From positions 41,965-98,488 of the forward strand of contig NYWG01000003.1 in NCBI GenBank assembly GCA_002684915.1: DNA of 56,524 bases. The letters are read 5' to 3'. Position numbers and translations under genes: made by a program. The notes under the pieces are model-generated. The model worked only from the letters and a program-made list of their open reading frames with translations. It did no database searches and was not told the DNA's origin. Shown in pieces: positions 53,524 to 56,524 of the stretch. This DNA is from Verrucomicrobiales bacterium. GTDB lineage: Bacteria; Verrucomicrobiota; Verrucomicrobiia; Limisphaerales; UBA1096. The stretch's first letter is position 1. The number at the start of each line of letters is the position of its first letter.

Positions 53524-54168
53524 ATGAAATATCAATTTTATACCATAGTATTTGCTAGTTTGATGACTAGTTGTGGGGTGAATCATAATATTACAACTGA
53601 ACCAGTCACTACCGATGAAAATTCGATTAAAGCCAACACTGTCACTAAATCCGAAAATGAACAGGCACCTAATAACACCGCAATTCCAGTATCTAAAATT
53701 AAACCTCAGCCCCAATTCGAACCTATTACAAAATCCCAAGATTCAAAAAAAATTGTGAAAACCGATGCAGAATGGAAAGCAATACTAACACCCGCGGAAT
53801 ACCAAATTCTTCGACAAAAGGGAACCGAACGCGCCTTCACTGGCAAGTTTGACAAGCACTATAAAGAAGGAACCTATACTTGTAAGGGCTGTGGAACAGC
53901 ACTATTTGACTCCACCACCAAGTACGATTCCGGCTGTGGATGGCCAGCATTTTTTAAAGCAAAAGAAAACACAATTGCTGAAACAATTGACCGCAGCTAC
54001 GGTATGATTCGCACTGAAATAACCTGTAAAAAATGTGACGGACACTTAGGTCATATATTTGATGACGGACCTAACCCAACCGGGGTCAGATATTGTGTAA
54101 ACTCTGCTTCAATGGGATTTATTCCTGCAGATAAGGATAAACAAGCAAAGCCCGCGCAAAAAAAATAA
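53524..54168 (+). CDS. msrB: Lipoprotein peptide-methionine (R)-S-oxide reductase MsrB
   Basis: From ATG 53524 the protein is 214 residues. The signal MKYQFYTIVFASLMTSC is a lipoprotein type with Cys17, followed by an Asn/Thr/Pro-rich linker to about residue 75. The MsrB domain then shows EYQILRQKGTERAFTGKF, the zinc pairs CKGC and CKKC, GCGWPAFF, GHLGHIFDDGP and the catalytic RYCVNSASMGF. It repairs oxidised methionine in envelope proteins, fitting the many exported proteins here. Reductant delivery (a DsbD/TlpA-type partner) is not in the window. The GT2 gene follows 19 bp later. The TTG start at 53518 in the track is less likely. Confidence 0.94.
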   Translation: MKYQFYTIVFASLMTSCGVNHNITTEPVTTDENSIKANTVTKSENEQAPNNTAIPVSKIKPQPQFEPITKSQDSKKIVKTDAEWKAILTPAEYQILRQKGTERAFTGKFDKHYKEGTYTCKGCGTALFDSTTKYDSGCGWPAFFKAKENTIAETIDRSYGMIRTEITCKKCDGHLGHIFDDGPNPTGVRYCVNSASMGFIPADKDKQAKPAQKK

Positions 54169-54187
54169 CTTTCATCTAGTGAAATAA

Positions 54188-55186
54188 ATGACAGCACCTT
54201 TGATTTCCGTGGTGTTGCCAGTTCGTGATGCGGCTAAAACTGTCGAACGTGCAGCTCGCTCCATACTTCAATCCAGCTTTAAAGAAATCGAATTAGTCGT
54301 TATCGACGATGGCTCCACCGATGGCAGTCCGGAAATAATTCGAAAAATAACTGATTCTCGCCTACGTTTATTCCAGCAAGAAAAGGAAGGGATTTGTGCC
54401 GCTGCGAACCGTGGGACTGCCGAAGCACATGCCCCTATAATTGCCCGTATGGATGCAGATGATTTTTCTCATCCCACACGACTGGAAAAGGAATTCGAGC
54501 TGCTCCATCGAAATAATTTTGACATTGTAGGGTGTCAGGCAAAAATAATCGGTATACATGGCAAATCTGTAGAATCCATGCAGCGATATGAAAGCTGGAG
54601 CAACTCACTAACCGAAACGGATCAAATTGCCGCTATGCGTTTTGTTGAATTACCAATAATTAATCCTACACTCATGGCAAAACGTGAATTTTTCGAACTA
54701 GGTTACCGTCAAGGAGATTGGCCAGAAGACTACGACTTATGCCTTCGCGCTCTTAACAAAAACCTACGTGCAGCAAAAGTTAAAGAAGTCCTTTTAGATT
54801 GGATTGATTCAAACAATAGGCTAACCAGAAAAGATGCACGCTATTCAGCCAAAGCCTTCGATCATTGTCGACGGACACACTTAATCAAGGGACCTCTCAA
54901 AGGTGTAAAAGAAGTCGATTTATGGGGAGCCGGCCAAGCCGGAAAGCCATGGCTTCGATGGTTACAAGATAAAGGTTTTCAAGTTCGGCGCATAATCGAA
55001 GTATCACCAAAAAAAATCGGCACAAAAATTCATGAAGTTCCTGTGATTTCCTCAAACGATTTACCAGCCCCAGAAGGGGCTCCGCTGATCATAGCTGTAG
55101 GGGCTGCCGGTGCTAGAGAACTAATCGAAGCCGAGCTAATTAAAAAAGGTTATGATCTAGGAGAAAATGCATGGTTTGTTTGCTAA
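54188..55186 (+). CDS. GT2-family glycosyltransferase with C-terminal Rossmann-like domain
   Basis: A 332-residue protein. Residues 1-215 are a GT-A glycosyltransferase family 2 domain: ISVVLPVRDAAKTVERA, VVIDDGSTDGSPEII, and the DxD motif in ARMDADDFSHP. The C-terminal part (about 235-332) has WGAGQAGKPWLRWLQDKGF and APLIIAVGAAGARELIEAEL, a small Rossmann-like fold of the kind seen in PglD or the C-terminal domains of some sugar methyltransferases. The combination could couple a sugar transfer to a nucleotide or SAM-like ligand. Acceptor unknown. It follows msrB closely and ends 9 bp before the Trm112-like gene, which is convergent. Confidence 0.87.
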   Translation: MTAPLISVVLPVRDAAKTVERAARSILQSSFKEIELVVIDDGSTDGSPEIIRKITDSRLRLFQQEKEGICAAANRGTAEAHAPIIARMDADDFSHPTRLEKEFELLHRNNFDIVGCQAKIIGIHGKSVESMQRYESWSNSLTETDQIAAMRFVELPIINPTLMAKREFFELGYRQGDWPEDYDLCLRALNKNLRAAKVKEVLLDWIDSNNRLTRKDARYSAKAFDHCRRTHLIKGPLKGVKEVDLWGAGQAGKPWLRWLQDKGFQVRRIIEVSPKKIGTKIHEVPVISSNDLPAPEGAPLIIAVGAAGARELIEAELIKKGYDLGENAWFVC

Positions 55187-55195
55187 ATTCCGAAA

Positions 55196-55444
55196 CTATT
55201 GATCAATCAAGATGCCTTGTTCAATAAGTAAGGCAGGAATACTTTGCCGAACAGGATAAAGAATTTTACCATCCTCTCGAATTAAACCTTCATCGATTTT
55301 TTCCTCTAACTTCACACCTCCCCGATTAACCAAAAAACCTGATTCAATACGCTGATTCAGCTCTGCAACTAAATCAGTATGAACTAACTGTAAAGGCTGA
55401 TGAGTTTCAGGGCAGCAAATAATTTCGAGTAATCTTTCATCCAT
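55196..55444 (-). CDS. Trm112/UPF0434-family small protein
   Basis: An 82-residue protein from ATG 55444 (MDERLLEIICCPETHQPLQLV); the track's TTG at 55465 is an alternative that would overlap larC by 11 bp. It has the Trm112-like pattern: a CCPET turn near the N-terminus and the closing YPVRQSIPALLIEQGIL typical of UPF0434/YcaR proteins. These proteins are small activators or partners of methyltransferases, or have unknown roles; most have a Cys4 zinc site, but here only the first Cys pair is seen. It lies just downstream of larC on the same strand. Confidence 0.85.
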   Translation of the reverse strand: MDERLLEIICCPETHQPLQLVHTDLVAELNQRIESGFLVNRGGVKLEEKIDEGLIREDGKILYPVRQSIPALLIEQGILIDQ

Positions 55445-55454
55445 AATTTTGTAA

Positions 55455-56524
55455 TCAATATTCAACCGCTTTTTGCGCAGCTACATAAACATCTTTAAGA
55501 GTAACACCTTTCTTCAAAGCAAGTTCGCGACATGACTCATACTCTGGGGAAGCCTGAACAATCTTTCCATTGAGCCTCCCTAACTTGACCTGAACTTGCC
55601 CCATCGATGTATCCAACGTGCACATCTCACGCTGGAGCTTACGACGATCAACATTACTATGCCGCACTCCAAAAGCACTAGTTTCACGCAGTATCTTCTC
55701 GCTAAAACGATCAGCATCCGCCTTGTTACAAAGTATAGTCAACAACACTCCTGGACGATTCTTCTTCATCTGTATTGGAATGTAAAAAACATCCAGCGCA
55801 CCATCCTTAAGAGCCTCTTCAACAAAGTAACCAAGATGCTCTGAATTTACATCATCAAGATTAGTTTCAATCACTGCAACAGTATCAGAATGCCAATCAA
55901 GTGATCCTCTTTGTTTAGCAACGGAATCCAATTTTCCAAGTACTCCACGAAGAACATTGGGGCGAGTATGCATATCTCGCGTACCCAATCCATATCCAAT
56001 TCGCTCTGGAATCACACCATTCATTAATTCAAAACGCTCGGCAAATTCAGCGAGAATTGCGGCTCCAGTCGGAGTCACTAATTCATGAGGTTCGTCGCAT
56101 TGGTTCACTGTCACTCCACGGGCGGTAAGGATTTCAAGTGTCGCAGCTGTCGGCACTGGAAATCGTCCATGCGCACAGTCAACCCAACCCGTCCCATCGA
56201 CCACTGGAGCCGAAAGAACAAGGGGTTTACCTAGCAACTCCAAAGCAACACAGGCTCCAATAATATCTATAATTGAATCGATCGCTCCCACCTCATGAAA
56301 GTGCACCTCATCAGGCAACATACCATGAACCTTGCCTTCCGCCTCTGCTACACGACGAAATACTGCAACTGATTTTTCCTTAACCCATTCACTAAGCGAA
56401 CTGTTATTTATAAGTTTTTTGATGTCATCAAAATTTCTCTCATGCATATGCCCATCACTATCATGACTATGTTCATGAGAATGACTATGTTCATGAGAAT
56501 GACTATGTTCATGAGAATGAGTTG
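55455..56524 (-). CDS. larC: LarC nickel-pincer cofactor biosynthesis protein, 5' end beyond window
   Basis: Reading through the right edge in the frame of the track ORF, the gene lacks about the first third of the family's N-terminus. Visible family segments: DEVHFHEVGAIDSIIDIIGAC, VDCAHGRFPVPTAATLEIL, ELVTPTGAAILAEF, VIETNLDDVNSEHLGYFVEEAL and the C-terminal RLNGKIVQASPEYE. LarC inserts nickel into the pyridinium dithiolate cofactor of lactate racemase and related NPN-dependent racemases/epimerases. The track's ATG at 56447 is an internal Met: upstream codons continue as HSHEHSHSHEHSHDSDGH, a His-rich segment probably storing or delivering nickel. LarB/LarE lie outside the window, if present. 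Confidence 0.9.
   Translation of the reverse strand, partial: THSHEHSHSHEHSHSHEHSHDSDGHMHERNFDDIKKLINNSSLSEWVKEKSVAVFRRVAEAEGKVHGMLPDEVHFHEVGAIDSIIDIIGACVALELLGKPLVLSAPVVDGTGWVDCAHGRFPVPTAATLEILTARGVTVNQCDEPHELVTPTGAAILAEFAERFELMNGVIPERIGYGLGTRDMHTRPNVLRGVLGKLDSVAKQRGSLDWHSDTVAVIETNLDDVNSEHLGYFVEEALKDGALDVFYIPIQMKKNRPGVLLTILCNKADADRFSEKILRETSAFGVRHSNVDRRKLQREMCTLDTSMGQVQVKLGRLNGKIVQASPEYESCRELALKKGVTLKDVYVAAQKAVEY
56463..56516 (-). repeat. Three 18-bp tandem repeats coding His-rich HSHEHS units in larC
   Basis: Identical units atgactatgttcatgaga at 56463, 56481 and 56499, in frame in larC on the minus strand (SHSHEH-type hexapeptide). The array may continue past the window edge. The repeats code a metal-binding His run. 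Confidence 0.95.

Noticed and set aside
56463-56524. 18-bp direct repeats at the right edge as an iteron or CRISPR array
   Set aside because: They are contiguous, in frame with larC and code for a His-rich tract.
1-56524. Genomic island, prophage or insertion sequence
   Set aside because: No integrase, transposase, tRNA target or terminal repeats were seen, and base composition looks even across the window.

Overview
The window is a chromosomal segment of modest GC (about 40% by eye), most likely from a free-living marine member of the Verrucomicrobiota, or more cautiously of the PVC group. The grounds are PVC-type membrane-bound dehydrogenase propellers carrying HEAT repeats with either cytochrome c or cupredoxin tails, ThuA-like domains, a sulfatase, Gfo/Idh/MocA oxidoreductases, a PIG-L deacetylase, several exported PQQ-like propellers, a CotH/lamin-tail protein, and housekeeping genes of bacterial type (smc, type II fba, GSII glutamine synthetase). 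I see no tRNA, rRNA, CRISPR array, prophage or insertion sequence. Both ends are cut inside genes: a Kef-type antiporter on the left and larC on the right.

Layout. 1-5 kb: partial antiporter, a DksA/TraR-type zinc-finger protein, a secreted ThuA-domain protein, a tight minus-strand operon (ankyrin lipoprotein, MazG-like pyrophosphohydrolase, Gfo/Idh oxidoreductase), and class II fructose-bisphosphate aldolase. 5-11 kb: smc, divergent from archaeal-type phosphoglycerate mutase and a sugar nucleotidyltransferase. 10.8-15.4 kb: a coupled three-gene minus-strand operon of exported propellers with vicinal cysteines, one of them fused to a PhnD-like binding domain. This is the best candidate here for an undescribed system. 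15.5-21.3 kb: a plus-strand operon of Gfo/Idh oxidoreductase, PIG-L deacetylase, esterase and a haem-c-tailed PVC dehydrogenase, likely for carbohydrate breakdown. 21.3-28.3 kb: a DUF1302, DUF1329, YCF48-like, MMPL operon that looks like a cell-envelope transport system; its DUF1302 protein carries an unusual run of heptad repeats.

28.4-34.4 kb: sulfatase, a DUF6786-like lipoprotein, an unknown exported protein, a SurA-like foldase and a KamA-like radical SAM protein. 34.6-40.5 kb: a five-domain ThuA/dehydrogenase/HEAT/CBM/cupredoxin protein, a Tat-exported sugar isomerase-like protein and a PQQ-like propeller. 40.6-43.7 kb: a nitrogen module of amt and GSII glnA, transcribed divergently, each with a well-formed candidate sigma-54 promoter. 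43.8-53.4 kb: minus-strand exported proteins (CotH/lamin-tail, RodZ-like, PQQ-like propeller, tandem SASA esterase, S9 peptidase). 53.5-56.5 kb: lipoprotein MsrB, a GT2 glycosyltransferase, a Trm112-like protein and larC with a His-rich repeat.

Taken together, most accessory genes encode exported enzymes acting on complex, probably sulfated or acylated, sugars, plus periplasmic redox proteins that would collect their electrons. Product names rest on motif recognition by eye; no searches were run.
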